This document shows positions 43,033 to 54,925 of a stretch of 64,000 nucleotides of DNA, in pieces. The position numbers were made by a program, and so were the translations under genes. Below the pieces are notes generated by a model that saw nothing but the letters and a program-made list of their open reading frames with translations, did no database searches and was not told the DNA's origin. Positions within the stretch are counted from its first letter, which is position 1, and each line of letters begins with the position of its first letter. Source of the DNA: Aquarana catesbeiana (lineage: Eukaryota; Chordata; Amphibia; Anura; Ranidae). Location: NCBI RefSeq assembly GCF_042186555.1, contig NC_133328.1, positions 500,987,106 to 501,051,105 on the forward strand, read 5' to 3'.

Positions 43033-44005
43033 CTACTTCAGCCCCGGAAGATTTGGCTGCTGAATGACCAGGCCATTTTTTGCAATTCGGCACTGCGTCG
43101 CTTTAACTGACAATTGCGCGGCCATGCGGCGCTGCACTCAAACAAAATTGATGTCCTTTTTTTCCCACAAATAGAGCTTTCTTTTGGTGGTATTTGATCA
43201 TCTCTGCGGTTTTTATTTGTTGCACTATAAACAAAAAAAGACCGACAATTTTGAAAAAAACACAATATTTTACACTTTTTGCGATAAAAAAGATCCCAAT
43301 TTATTTTTTAAAAAAAGCAAATTTTTACTCAGTTTAGGCTGATATGTATTCTTCTACATATTTTTGATAATAAAAATCACAATAAGGGTATATTGATTGG
43401 TTTGCACAAAAGTTATAGCGTCTACAAAATAGGAGATAGATTTATGGCATTTTTATTATTATTTTTTTTGTACCAGTAATGGCGGCAATCTGCGATTTTT
43501 ATCAGGACTGCGTCATTATGGCGGACACATCAGACACTTTTGACACATTTTTGGGACCAATGGCATTTATACAGTGATCAGTGCTATAAAAATGCATTGA
43601 TTACTGTAAAAATGTCACTGGCAGGGAAGGGGTTAACACCAGGGGGTGATTAAGGGGTTAACTGTGTTCCCTGTGTGTGTTTCTAACTGTGGGGGAAGGG
43701 GACTGACCTACAGGAAATGACAGCTCGTGATTCCTAGCTATTAGGAACTCACGATCTGTTTCCCCTCACAGAACAGAAAAGGGATTTGTGTGTTTACACA
43801 CACGCGTCCCTGTTTTGCCTCTCGTGCCCGCAATTGCTCGTGGCCGGCGGTCATCGCGACCTTACGGCCACGAGCATCAGCACCCCCGCAGTGCAGCGGG
43901 CGCGTGCCTGCTATCCCACGTAAAGGAGCCGACATATAGCTATGACGGCTTGCGGGATCGTGCGGACCTGCCACAGTATAATGACGGCGGCTGGTCGGCA
44001 ATCGG
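43033..44005 (-). mobile_element. 973 bp TTAA-type element, second full copy
   Basis: TTAA on both sides (43029-43032, 44006-44009). Ends CTACTTCAGCCCCGGAAGAT and, at the right, GGTCGGCAATCGG. Opposite orientation to the copy at 37601. Same internal landmarks (AAAGAGCG-like, CAGTTTAGGCTGATATGTAT, TTATGGCGGACACATC, CACTGGCAGGGAAGGGGTTA). No coding capacity. Confidence 0.88.
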
Positions 44006-44185
44006 TTAATACGGATGACTGCTTATGTTGGGAAACAATGATCACACACAAAGCGGGATACAATATCATATGACACAAATGAACCTCAAAGATAAAACTT
44101 AGGGTCTTCACACTATTGTGTTGTGGTTATGAATAACATGAATGGCAATGCACTGCCCAACCCACATATGTTGTCCACCACAATC

Positions 44186-44240
44186 AGGGCCGATGCAAGG
44201 ATTTTTGTTTACTTGCCGCCCCCTCCTGCCACCCCCCCCC
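44186..44240 (+). repeat. Solo end of a CAGGGCCG-type hAT element
   Basis: CAGGGCCGATGCAAGG resembles the left end of 62959-63358 (CAGGGCCGGTGCTTG). Similarity ends at a C-run; no right end found. Confidence 0.5.
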
Positions 44241-44370
44241 CCACAATTTTTTGGATAAATTATAAAAGATGAGGTTGTGCCAAGTAAATAGATACCCAAC
44301 ATGTCAAACCTTAAAATTGCATGCGCCTGTTAAATGGTGAAAAACTCTAAGTACCATCAGTTTAGAGTTA

Positions 44371-44876
44371 GGGCAAGTTTACACTTGCTTCAAAACATGG
44401 CTTCGGACATGCTTTGCTAAAGCTTTTTGAACGCCAGTCAAAGCTCCTGTCACTAAATAAAATGGTTAACTTACAGTCCTGTTTACACCTGCTTTTGCTT
44501 GGTGCTTTGATGAGGCTTTGGTGGAGCTTCGATGGGGCTTCGGTGGGGCTTTGTGGGGCTTCGATGAGGCTTTGGTGGGGCTTCAGTGAGTACGGTGGGG
44601 TTTCAGTGGGGCTTCATGTGAGTTTTGCCATAGACTTCTATGGAGGCTTTGAAGACGCTTTGAAGCACAACTAAAGCTACATGGGGTATAATTTTTGAAG
44701 TGAAGCCAAAGCAAAGCAAAGCAAAAGCAGGTGTAAACAGGACTGTAAGCTAACTATTTTGTTTAGTGACAGGGGCTTTGACTGACGTTAACAAAGCTTG
44801 TCCAGAGCCATGTTTTGAAGCAAGTGTAAACTAGCCGTTAATGTGTGTTGAAGCCGAAGTAAGTGTAAATGAGCCC
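44371..44876. mobile_element. 506 bp foldback MITE with TTA duplication
   Basis: TTA at 44368-44370 and 44877-44879. Ends GGGCAAGTTTACACTTGCTT and, inverted, GGGCTCATTTACACTTACTT. Long inner arms: CTTCAAAACATGGCT versus AGCCATGTTTTGAAG, and AGTCCTGTTTACACCTGCTT versus AAGCAGGTGTAAACAGGACT. The centre is a short tandem array of GGGGCTTCGATGAGGCTTTG-like units (44510-44620). Harbinger-like by duplication size. Confidence 0.85.
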
Positions 44877-44989
44877 TTACGCAGAAGCTCTGGTGCTAAA
44901 ATTGTTGCCTTCACTCCAGTATGTTTAGCCATATATAACAGGTGTAGGGCAATCGCCGTTTTCCTACGTAGGTAACCTAACACGTATTT

Positions 44990-45012
44990 TTTTTGGGGGG
45001 GGGGGGGGGGGC
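44990..45012. repeat. Poly-T/poly-G tract
   Basis: T-run followed by about 18 G. G-quadruplex capable on the plus strand; also a likely assembly trouble spot. Confidence 0.9.
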
Positions 45013-45109
45013 TCTAAAAAAATGTTTTTATTCTTTATGTGTCTATTTAAATGTTTAAAACTTTTTTATTTATTTATTTTTTATATGACCAATAGCCCTA
45101 TGTGATAGC

Positions 45110-45335
45110 ATATAGGTGACAGGATCTATGTCATAGACTGAAGTCTATGCATGTCACACCTGAAATGCAAAAAAATAGTGCAGGAAACTTTTTTTCAAAT
45201 TGGTGCGGCACCGCAAAGTCAGTGTTGCACAGATTTGAACGGTTCTGTTGCCGACAATACGGTGCAACCTGTCATGTGATTTGAAACTATCAAATCGCAT
45301 GACAAGTCGCATCGGTGTGAATGGGGGCTTAAGGC
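45110..45335. repeat. Half of a GGCTCCATTCACAC-type element
   Basis: Contains CATGTGATTTG, AATCGCATGACAAGTCGCAT and ends GTGTGAATGGGGGCTTAAGG, like one end of the 45945-47016 element. The other end is not visible. Confidence 0.55.
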
Positions 45336-45445
45336 AGTATGCTCTCAGGGACAAATGTCCAAACTGCAAGAAGTCTGGATTCCCTACTCTACTACACAAA
45401 ATGCCAAATTCTTCCCTATAGTATACTTTAACGAACATATAGGAG

Positions 45446-45712
45446 TTAATTCACTAAAAACAAATAGGCTGTTCACCCTGCAAGGGAATTGCACTTTGCA
45501 AGAGAATTTGCCCCTGGACTTAGTGAACGAGGTAAAGATCTCCTGGCTTCAATCAATAATAATGCGCAAACAAAAATGCTTTTTTTAAATTTTCCTTATA
45601 TGTAATTGGAAAGTCTTTCAAAAACTTCACCACATTCACTAAGCTCTAGGGAAAATTCCCTTACAAAATGCAACTTCCCTTGCAAAGTGAACAGCCTACT
45701 TACCTTTAGTAA
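45446..45712. mobile_element. ~267 bp foldback MITE
   Basis: The left arm (TTCACTAAAAAC, AATAGGCTGTTCACC, GCAAGGGAATTGCA, TTAGTGAA) is mirrored on the right (TTCACTAAG, TGCAACTTCCCTTGC, GTGAACAGCCTACTT, TTTAGTAA). No coding content; target duplication not clear. Confidence 0.8.
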
Positions 45713-45944
45713 TCACCCCGACAGTGCCTATATTGGCTCTGTATGTCAATTACTATATTGGCTCTGTATGTCAATTGTGCTATAAGCAAGTATTTGCCTT
45801 GCTTCTCTCCCCAGACATTGAGGCAGAGATTGAAGTGTCATCTTTTGTGATATACACCAACACAATCTGCAAAGGGATGGCCAAGATGCAACTTTTCTTA
45901 TGAGATCATGAAGACTGATCATGTGGTTAAAGCAGATCTTCTCC

Positions 45945-47016
45945 CTAAGGCTCCATTCACACTTGTCATGCAATGTTGAACATCCAAGTTGCATGACAAG
46001 TTGTTCCCCATGTTTTCCAAAGATAACTATTCATATATGTGCAATCTAAAGTTGCAGCAACTTCAAAGTAGTTCATGCACTACTTTGGTACGACTTTCAT
46101 GCAACTTGGGGACCATAAACTTCAATGTTAAAGTGTTTGTAACCCTAAAAAAATTTAAAAAAAAATAAAAGAAGATCCTGTTCCTTTAAAGCATGTTATA
46201 CAGCACAGTGCTTGTGCTGTGTAATATGGCCCCTTGTATCACCTGAAATACCTGGCTGCTCCTTCCAGTTTCTTCCCTCCCCTCTGTAAACTCACCACAG
46301 TTTATCATGACTGCTGATTCTTGACACCATGGTCAGTTTAAGTGCCTTTGTCATCCACAGCTCTCCTCTGTCCTCTCCCCCCTCCCTCCCTGCCTGTCAG
46401 CTCCCCGATCCTCCCCTCTTGATGATAGAATAACAGTGTAAAGTCTCTCCAATCCCTTCTGTTAGATAATACTATGTTCTCCAGTGTGTGTGATAAAAAA
46501 AAAAAAGCCGCTGTGTACCTTATTCCATAGTGCTGATCAGTGCTCACATGAACGCCCGGCTCTCTCCTCCTCTCACCTCTCTTCTCCTCTGCTGCTCCCG
46601 CCTGATGTCAGCGGAAGTTCTCAGCCCCTCCCACTGTAGATGTCAGCCTGGGAGAGGAGAGAGCCGGGCGGTCACATGAGCGGCGATCAGCTCTTTGAAA
46701 TAAGGTACACAGCGGCTTTTCTTTTTTAAATCACACACACTGGGGAACATAGCATTATCTAACAAAGGGGATTGGAGAGACTTCACAATGGGCTTTACAA
46801 CCACGTTAACCCCTCAGATGTTGCATGAAAGTTGTACCTGAATGTTATACAATGCAACTTATGTACAACAGTTGGCCATTATCACTGGTCAAAGCCAAAG
46901 TCGTATCCAAGTTGCACCCATCCAAAGTCGCGTCAAAGCTGCATCAAATTTGCGCTAATATTGCACTCCAAAATCGTCGCAACTTTGGAGTTGTACAAGT
47001 GTGAATGGAGCCTTAG
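45945..47016. mobile_element. Foldback element with 22 bp perfect ends, interrupted
   Basis: CTAAGGCTCCATTCACACTT (then GT) at the left is exactly mirrored at 46995-47016. The interior is rich in TTGCATGAAAGT / AACTTTGGAGTTG words. A 674 bp element (46132-46805) sits in the middle. No coding content. Confidence 0.85.
46132..46805. mobile_element. 674 bp TTAA-flanked foldback nested element
   Basis: TTAA at 46128-46131 and 46806-46809. Ends AGTGTTTGTAACCC and, inverted, CGTGGTTGTAAAGCCC. Arms of ~140 bases at 46435-46575 and 46650-46790 pair (e.g. AGTCTCTCCAATCCC versus GGGATTGGAGAGACT; CCGCTGTGTACCTTATT versus AATAAGGTACACAGCGG; GCCCGGCTCTCTCCTC versus GAGGAGAGAGCCGGGC). End words match the 1904-2372 element. 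Non-autonomous. Confidence 0.88.
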
Positions 47017-47019
47017 TAG

Positions 47020-49400
47020 TCACTTAGAAAGTGCAAGTGAGGCCTACCTACTTCAATATCTACAGATTTTATTTAATGTTCATAGTTAACCATGAGGGAC
47101 ATTTTCTTTTTTTTTTTTACCAAAACTAGTTTCACCTTGTTTGTTTCAAATACATTAGATAAAAGGTATCTAAAGGGTATTAAACATTTTGTGACATTAC
47201 CAGTCTTATTTATTTTTGTAAAACTACAATGAAATAACGCCTCGGTCATTACACAGAAACTTTTTCCTCTGTCTGGCATTCTGATGTATTTGAAGTTGAG
47301 GCAGTAATTTAGTTTTTCCGTTATCAGTACCATTCCTTCTTCTAGCTAATTGACACATACTCTGAATTGTCAGAACATTCTCTAAAGGTGGCATGCCCAT
47401 GAAATGACAAACACCAGGCGCACTTCAAAGCTGAAAGTGAGCAGATAAGGTCTTTAAGATTGATTAGCATGAATGACGGAGAAGATGTGTCTGGAGTGAA
47501 AGGTGTAAAGTTCTAGAACAGCACCTGCTGGATTGAAATGCGACCAAGCCATTTGTCTTAAAAGGCTTGGAAAAGATAAAGACAGGAATCAATGATTCTC
47601 CTAAGTTCCAGAGACAGCAGGGGACATTGAAAAGCAGAGATTAACCCTGGCTCTGTGTGTCCTGCATTTTATCATGCACTTCCATGTCTGTAAAACAAAA
47701 CTATATGGCTGAATCACATTGTGAGTACAGGCAGGTGCTAAACCTCTTAGAAGAGGCATACTAAATACAGTGTTTTGGGGCCCTTTTTCTCCTTCCTTGA
47801 AGCACACAGCTGTCCTAAAGTGTATTTCCACATTTGCAGCCAAATTGAGATAACACCTACTTTTATATTTTTTTTCATGTTCCTATTCACATAGCATACC
47901 TTAAAAAATGCTGCCTACATTTTACTTGTGTTTTTTTTTTTTTCCCGAAACTCTAAAACTGCAGTTTTCTGTTTCTCTTTTGTATGTAATGTTTAGGAGG
48001 GGTTATGGAGTTAATGGTTACCATAATTAACCCTGTCTGTACTGCGCTGGCAAATCTCACCATCTCTAAGTTAGAGATCTCAATATCAGTTGTGTTCAAC
48101 TTGAACACTGTTTGTGCCAACAAATGGTTAAAGGGTAACTCCACTTTTGTGGGGAAAAAAATAGCAAATAAAAAAAAAATAATAGAGCATATACACTTGC
48201 AACTCAAGTGTAATTGAATGTTATTAAAAATGACCTTTCCTTTTCAGTCTGCAGCTCTGTAATTTTCTGTAAAGTAATATGGCTACCTGGAGGTGTTCCT
48301 GCTTGTGTGATTAGCTCATTGATTTTCCCAAAAGTCTGCACTAAGATACATGTCAGATATGAGGCATCCCCTGCAACAAAAAGTTCATTTTTGGTGAGAT
48401 ACCCCCAATAGGAAATCAAGTCTAAAGTGATGCAGACCCAGCAAGCTCATTAAAGCCCTGCAGGTGCAGCAGCTGATTGATAATTATGAAATCACTCCCA
48501 TTAGATTCACTTACCACATGGACACAGACAGACACACAGGGAGTTCTTCAGAATAACAAAAGTTAGGAATCTGCAACAAAGTTTGTTAAAATCCTTGTAC
48601 ATAAAAGGGCTTGGATTTTGCATTGTATTTTAATGAGAGGAAACTCACCCTATTCCCACTTTGTCCCTCTTTATTGCTCTTTGATCTGTGCTAGGTAATT
48701 GAATAGTCATTTTTCTAGCAAATTCAAAAGCATATTGGAAATCAAGAAAACAACAATTTCATGGAAAGAAAAACCATTGCAAGAAAGCATTTTACTAGCT
48801 TGATTTTTCTGTGCTTTAACTTGCAGTTTTTGAAGTTGGTGACAGGGTCTATTTAGGTTCGGCATGGCTGTCCAGGAACATTCAGCGGGCTGGGCCAGCA
48901 GGCTAAGCCGACGGGCAGGGATGCAATTGCCCCCCTGGGCCACTCTGATTCCTCGTAAAAAGGCAGATGGGCTGCCAGCTGGGAACTGCACATGTGTGTT
49001 CTGCAGTTGGCCGAGTGTTACTGCTCAGGCGACTCCGGAGGGAGGCTGACAGGGCTGGATAACAGCCCAGAAGCGTGCAGGAATGTTCGTGCTGTGAGCG
49101 GACATCTGTCATGTCACAGTGCTGATCCCTGCTTCTGAGCTGACAGTCTGTGTCCATTCCATTCAGAGTACAGCCGAATGGAAGAGGGTGGATCTGCTCT
49201 GCCTCCTCCAGCCTCCTCTCTCACTGTGCCTGCCCACACTCTGGGCAAATTTCCTTTTGCTTTCCTAACAAACCTGGGTGGGCTCCGAGCACAATGCGCT
49301 GCGGTCCAAATCCACCCTATTTTGAAGCCTATTAGAGTCTCTGTCTCTAATCAGGTGCTTAAAAAAAAAAACACTCCCCGCTGCTGTAATTCAGGTGCCC
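47020..49400. other. No gene recognised; scattered repeat fragments
   Basis: 47815-47910 is the second copy of the 20515 repeat. 48126-48170 starts another element (TTAAAGGGTAACTCCACTTT). 48840-49400 is GC-richer and has chance frames on both strands without motifs. No splice-bounded exon recognised. Confidence 0.4.
47815..47910 (+). repeat. Dispersed repeat, copy b
   Basis: Counterpart of 20515-20640, with the same three landmark words in order. Confidence 0.7.
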
Positions 49401-49454
49401 GCCATCCTAAAAGGGTCCGGACGGCTGAATAGTGGGTCGTCGCAGCGGCCATGG

Positions 49455-49483
49455 ATAGATTCATGCTATGCATGAATCTATGC
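49455..49483. repeat. Perfect 13 bp-arm hairpin
   Basis: ATAGATTCATGC - TAT - GCATGAATCTAT, immediately before the minisatellite-bearing block. Probably part of a larger frog repeat. Confidence 0.85.
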
Positions 49484-49552
49484 ATTAAGCATATAGGGGG
49501 TGGCCTGGAGAGAGGGGGCAACGCCCGGGGGCCCCTAATGGATGGTGGTTTC

Positions 49553-49795
49553 TCTCTTTCTGTGCAGGGAAATGTGGAGCGGGATCTCTCTCTGTGCAGG
49601 GAAATGTGGAGCGGGGTCTCTCTCTGTGCAGAGAAATGTGGAGCGGGATCTCTCTCTGTGCAGGGAAATGTGGAGCGTGGTCTCTCTCTGTGCAGGGAAA
49701 TGTGCAGCTGTTTCTCTCGCTGTGCAGGGAAATGTGGAGCGGTGTCTCTTGCTGTGCAGGGAAATGTGGAGCGGTGTATCTCTCTGTGTGGCACA
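49553..49795. repeat. 32 bp minisatellite, ~7.5 units
   Basis: Unit TCTCTCTCTGTGCAGGGAAA-TGTGGAGCGGGG. Because 32 is not a multiple of 3, each strand shows repeated Arg/Glu/Cys-type peptides in all frames, making long but spurious reading frames (e.g. 49351-49842 minus, 49594-50325 plus). Confidence 0.95.
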
Positions 49796-50079
49796 GCTTT
49801 ACTAACAGAGTGACCCGGCCAGCCAAGATGCGTTTGTTCCACTGCTGGCCTCTATCGTCTGCAGTGGTTGCTAGGATAGCCTGGTGTCTAGCAACCAGTG
49901 ATGTCACAGTCCCGAGGAGGAAAGCAAGGCTGAGGCCCCAGCATTCAGAGCGGAGGAGGATCTACCGCCTCCTCCACGCCTATTATTGTTTGGCTCCACT
50001 CACCTCCTCCCTCCATCTTCTCCTGTGTGGCAGCATGCATCCCGGAGTCTGCCTGAGGGAAGGGAACTGCCACAGAGGA

Positions 50080-50600
50080 GGAGATCACATCCTTAAATCT
50101 CAGCAAGGGTTCATGCTGGGACTTGTATTCCTTTACTTTTGGGGATGTGACACCCCAAAAGTGAAGGACTACAGGTCCCAGCATAAAAACCCCTCAGAGC
50201 TCAGGATGTGTCACACACCCCTGCCCCCCCAACTAGTGAAGGACTACAGGTCCCACTGTCCCAGCTTAAACCCCTCAGAGCTGAGGATGTGTTCCCCCAG
50301 CCCTTCAACTAGTGAAGTATTATAGGTCACAGCATGAACCCCTCAGAGCTGAGGATGTGTCACCCCCCCAACTAGTGAAGGACTACAGGGCACAGCATGA
50401 ACCCGTGGGATCTAAGGGGACACATCTTTAGATCTCAGGGGTTTATGCTTGGACTTGTAGTCCATCACTAGTTGGGGGGTAACATCCTTAGATCTCAGGG
50501 GGTCCTCAGCTCTGAGGGATTCATACAGGGACTTGTTTGTACTTTAGTTCCTGGAGGCCATGGTGGTACAAGTCCCCCACGGGCCCTGGAGGGCCACGTT
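50080..50600. repeat. Tandem then inverted ~75 base repeats
   Basis: Units with ACTAGTGAAGGACTACAGGT, CCCAGCAT, AACCCCTCAGAGCTGAGGAT and GTGTCACCCCCCC occur about four times in direct orientation (50150-50400), then in inverted orientation (GGACTTGTAGTCCATCACTA, 50452-50530). GAGCTGAGGAT and CCTCAGCTCTGAGG are near-palindromes. Confidence 0.85.
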
Positions 50601-52429
50601 GTCCTCCCCCACCTTTGTGATCATGGAAAACCTTAGCCTTTTTTCCCGATCCATCACTTTGCCACCACCGTTTCTATGACCCACTTGACTGGACTTGCCC
50701 CCCAGGCCTAAGGCTGCCAGCCCTCCCCTGTGGGCATAGATAGACTCAAGAAGCTGAGGACTGGATAGATCGGCTGGAGTCCCTTAAACATTCAAAGTGA
50801 TTTTACCTGCTTGTTGACCGTATTACATAGATATATGGTGGCAAGCGGTTCTGCTGCTCCAGATCACGTACATAGTATGTGATCTGACACTTCCGCTCTG
50901 CTGTGATTTCACCTGTGTGTGTACCTTGACGATCGTCAGGAGCCAGCTGTAATCTATTGGCCGGCACCCGCTGATCATCCAGAACACACAAAGGACAACA
51001 AAGCAGAACTCTCTCCTGTCAGTGGGGAAGTAATGGATTTACTTTCCCTGCAAAGCAGGCAATTAAATTGAATACTTCCTCTAGTAAAAGCACCAAACTG
51101 TATACACCAGAACACAGGCTAGGCACACATTTACACCTGTGATCAGTGACGGCTGGTGCTCGATAATTCGGGGGAGCGGAAAACCAATACCAACCCCCCC
51201 GGAAGACAGACATGAATGAAGGGAACACCGGGAACACCCCCCTGCCGTGGGAGTCGGACAGCCCCCTTACCTTAGATCTCCCCTCCTCCTCCCTCCCCCC
51301 TCTGAGCTGGGGAGTGCTGGATGGCTGAGCCAGATGCTGGATGGTGAGCCATCCTTGGAGTCTGACTTTGGCGGGTGGGGTCGGTCAATTTTTATTTTTT
51401 TTTTTCGGGGTTAACAAACGTTTTAAGGTAAATAACCTTCTGACTTTAGAAGCATTTTAATACTGGATATGTTTATTGTCACACATAGAGGTTTCCACCA
51501 TAATGTAAAACCTCTGCAATCGCCCATTCCCTTCTTCCCTTGAATACCATAAAGGAATGAGGTTGGGACAGTGCATCTGCTGAAAGACACGTTTCATATA
51601 ACTGTACGTTATTATTATTATTCACATTTTATAGGCCTCCAAGTTTGGGTAACTATCAATTACCTGCATGCCCAGTTTTCTGTTCCTGTTTTGGCCAAAC
51701 AAAAAGCTACAAGAGGAATTTGATGAACAGCCTTTAACACTGGCAGAGAAAGCTAAGCTGTGACCATCTGCTGTAGTTTATCCCATAGACAACACGTCTT
51801 TTGGCCTCTTCTGCCAGAGGAACAGGTATCAGTCATTTATAGGTTTGAATGACCAGGGTCATTGCAACAACAGTTACAAGATTATAATAACAGATCATTA
51901 TGGCAAAGAATGTAGGTAATTTCTAAGTATTTATGTTTATACGGGATAGCTGTGGTTATAACTGTTTTATTTTTGCAGTGGGGAGTTGGCTAATTGTGGC
52001 CTAGTGAACAAATATAATTGTGTGGCTCAAGAGACAATCATAGTTGTGTGGCCTATTGGCCTGGGAAAATAATCATAGCTGTCTGGACAATGCTATAGTA
52101 AAATGGTTATATACCGTAGTATAAAAGCAGAAATAATAACAGTTCATCTGGTTTATGCTCCTTAAAGGAAATATATCAACCATGTTTACTCTTAAAGAGT
52201 TGTACGAGAGCTGGCAATTCAGGGAAGCAAAAGGTTACCATAGGGTGCCTAGTATGGGTAAGCAAATTTGGGTGTCTTCTTCCCCTTGACATCTTGATGG
52301 AAAATTTGGGAGATTTAAATTAAATGAAGCCATTTAGGTGAAATGCTTTGGAGTCAAAGTAAAAGGCAAAATTAGGAGAGGTTGGTGGTTTTTGTAATGG
52401 TGCAATAATTATTAAAGTGATCATAAAGG
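50601..52429. other. No gene recognised
   Basis: 51130-51420 starts with CAGTGACGGCTGGTGCTCG, probably a hAT-type end, but no partner end is clear. 51430-52429 is anonymous AT-rich sequence. No coding motif. Confidence 0.4.
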
Positions 52430-53075
52430 TTTACATTTAATTTTTTTTAAATAACAATTTCGAAATCCAAAAATTCGGAAATTCTAAATCCGAAAATCCG
52501 AAAATTTGGAAATTTGGAAATTCGGAAATCTGAAATTTTGAAAATCTGAAAAAAAGGAAGAAAATTCGGAAATTTGAAAGACCTAAAACCTAAAAATAAG
52601 AACGAAAATCCGAAAAATTTGAAAATCCGAAATAATAACTAACTAAATAATAATAACTAACTATTAAATTATAGGTATTGGAATTTCCTTTCAAATTTGT
52701 CTGTTAGTGAATGTAACAAATATGAATTTATCTGAAGTTACGAATTATCCGAAATAACGAATGCCGCATCTAAACGAATGGAACGTAACACATTAATAAT
52801 AATAAATAATAATAATAAAAAGTTATTGTTATTATTATTACTATTATTACTTATTCGTTTATGTTTAGTTATTTCTGATAATTCGTATTCATTACGTTCA
52901 CTAACAGCCAAACTTGAAAGGAAATTCCAATACCTATAAATTAATAGTTAGTAATATTTAGTATTAGTTAGTTATTATTTCAGATTTTTGAATTTTTCGG
53001 GTTTTCATTCTTATTTTTGGATTTTCGTTCTTTTGAATTTTCAGATTTTCATTCTGAGAAAGATTCCCTTCTTTA
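52430..53075. repeat. Large foldback with AATCCGAAA-type arms
   Basis: Left: many TCCGAAAAT/TTCGGAAAT units (52460-52625), TAGGTATTGGAATTTCCTTT, AGTGAATGTAAC, ACGAATTATCCGAAATAACG. Right, inverted: TTATTTCTGATAATTCGTAT, ACGTTCACTAAC, AAAGGAAATTCCAATACCTA, then AAAATCCGAAAAT-type units inverted. The centre (52795-52850) is an ATT/AAT trinucleotide palindrome. Non-coding. Confidence 0.88.
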
Positions 53076-54234
53076 CTAAAAAAAGGACAAATTTGGTTGG
53101 GTTTATCCTTTAGATATATTGATTGCCTAGTCTGCATAAGTACAAACTTAGAATTTTTCTCAATTATTATCTAATGATTCAGGAATGCAGAAACATGAAA
53201 TATGTTTTACTTTTTTTTAATACACTATAAAGCTCCAGTCTATTACTCAGCACTATGCATTATACAAAATAATAACTTGTATTTATCATTGAAATGGGAT
53301 ATGCTGAGGTCTTAACCTACATGAGCTTGCAATCTAACGGGAATACAAAGTGTGATATATATAGGGGACTGGAGGGGATTCACTGTAGAGAAGATATGGG
53401 AACAAGTTTATCAGATGTAGACAGATCTCCCCAGGGTGACAGGAAAATTTCCCACAGAGGAAAAAAAAAAAGGAAAAAAGGAAAAGATAGTAAAAAGCAA
53501 AATATGAACAGTCAACTTGCTTAGGTTTAACTGATGCTGATAGCAATATGTAAATCTTACTAACCTGTAACAACCAATCAGAATAATTTACCTATATAGG
53601 TTTATTAAATAAAATGTTATTGTTTTCCATAGCTTACTGTACTTTGCAGATTTCTTTTACATTTTGCTTTGCTTTTGTCAGTATGAACTAAGACTTACTA
53701 AAAAATACAAACCAATTTGCACAAACCTGTGACAATCAGACATACGTTTTCTGTATAGTGTTAATAAAATGAGATTACATTAGCATACGTGTTTATTGTT
53801 ATGCCACGAGGGGGAGGAGCATGGTCAGAGATACCATTGTTATTTCAATAGTTGAAAGCAGCGACTGAATGAAAATATCAAATATGATTGATTATGATTG
53901 ACTCCAAAGACTGGTTACCTGGACATGCCTGGTGATACCTGATGGCCCTTATCAGCCAGATAACATGGTGATCTCGTGTCTAGAAGGATTTTAATAATTT
54001 GTTACTGCTCTTGCTAATTTCTGTCTTTCAGCTGATCTTCTTCTGTCTGACCTCAGTCTGTCCCTGTCTCTGGTTGGTTTAATGTTTTTCCTGATTTTGA
54101 CCTTGACCTGGCCAACTGAACTTTCTGGTACTGCCATTACCTGTTTTTTACGTTTGGACTATCTGTGTCCACCTTCCTATCCCAGTCCTATATCCTTTCG
54201 TTTGGGAACAGGTCATTGCAATCAGGTACTATAA
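53076..54234. other. No gene recognised
   Basis: Anonymous AT-rich sequence with an A-rich tract at 53459-53500. 54040-54200 has CTGACCT/CTGTCTCTGG words of the kind seen in old LTRs or promoters, but nothing definable. Confidence 0.4.
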
Positions 54235-54560
54235 ATACCTCCCAACTTTTTGAGATGGTAAAGAGGGACACCTATCAGCAAAAGTATGCAGGCATAGGGC
54301 ACACCCCTTGCCACACCTCCTTAAAGGAAAATTGTACAAAAAAACAAGATTGGTTAAACCCACAAGTGCTTTTTTTACCACTAATATTCCTTTATATTGG
54401 CTTTTGGAATTTACAAATGCAGCAATTTAGGAATCAGATGAAAGGTTTAGCGCTGGAAAACACTTTTTGAATGATAACAAGTGCATTTTATATACATCTA
54501 TATAGATCAGACCAAAATGAGGGACAAATGAGGAGGAATGAGGGACAGAGGGACATTGCT
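54235..54560 (+). repeat. TACCTCCCAAC-type repeat
   Basis: Starts TACCTCCCAACTTTTTGAGA with GTAAAGAGGGACACC and ends GAGGGACAGAGGGACATTGC. Start shared with 29520. The 101-codon frame crossing it has no domain. Confidence 0.55.
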
Positions 54561-54925
54561 CCAAATCAGGGGACTATAAAACTATAAAATAATTATCCAT
54601 AAAGACATCCAAATACCAGTGGGCCTATAATGCCTTAAAGAGAAAGCAGCTGCTAAAATTTTAAACATACTGTATAGCCTAACCTTTATATATGCTGTCT
54701 ACAAAACATGTAACTAATGGACTAGGTTGAAATGCTCATCAGATATAAAGAGTACGTTGAAAGTGCTTTCTTTCGGGAACTTGTTTGTATGACACTTAAA
54801 ACATGTAGCAGGTGGACTCACAGGCAAGAGGTTCTTTGCTAAAGGTTTTAGTATAAACGTTAGCCGTCAAGAATTAACAAACATTCTACAAAATTTTAAG
54901 CTCTACTAGATAATGTTGGTTCTGA

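Noticed and set aside
49351..50325. Frames of 120-243 codons on both strands
   Set aside because: Created by a 32 bp tandem repeat read in all frames.
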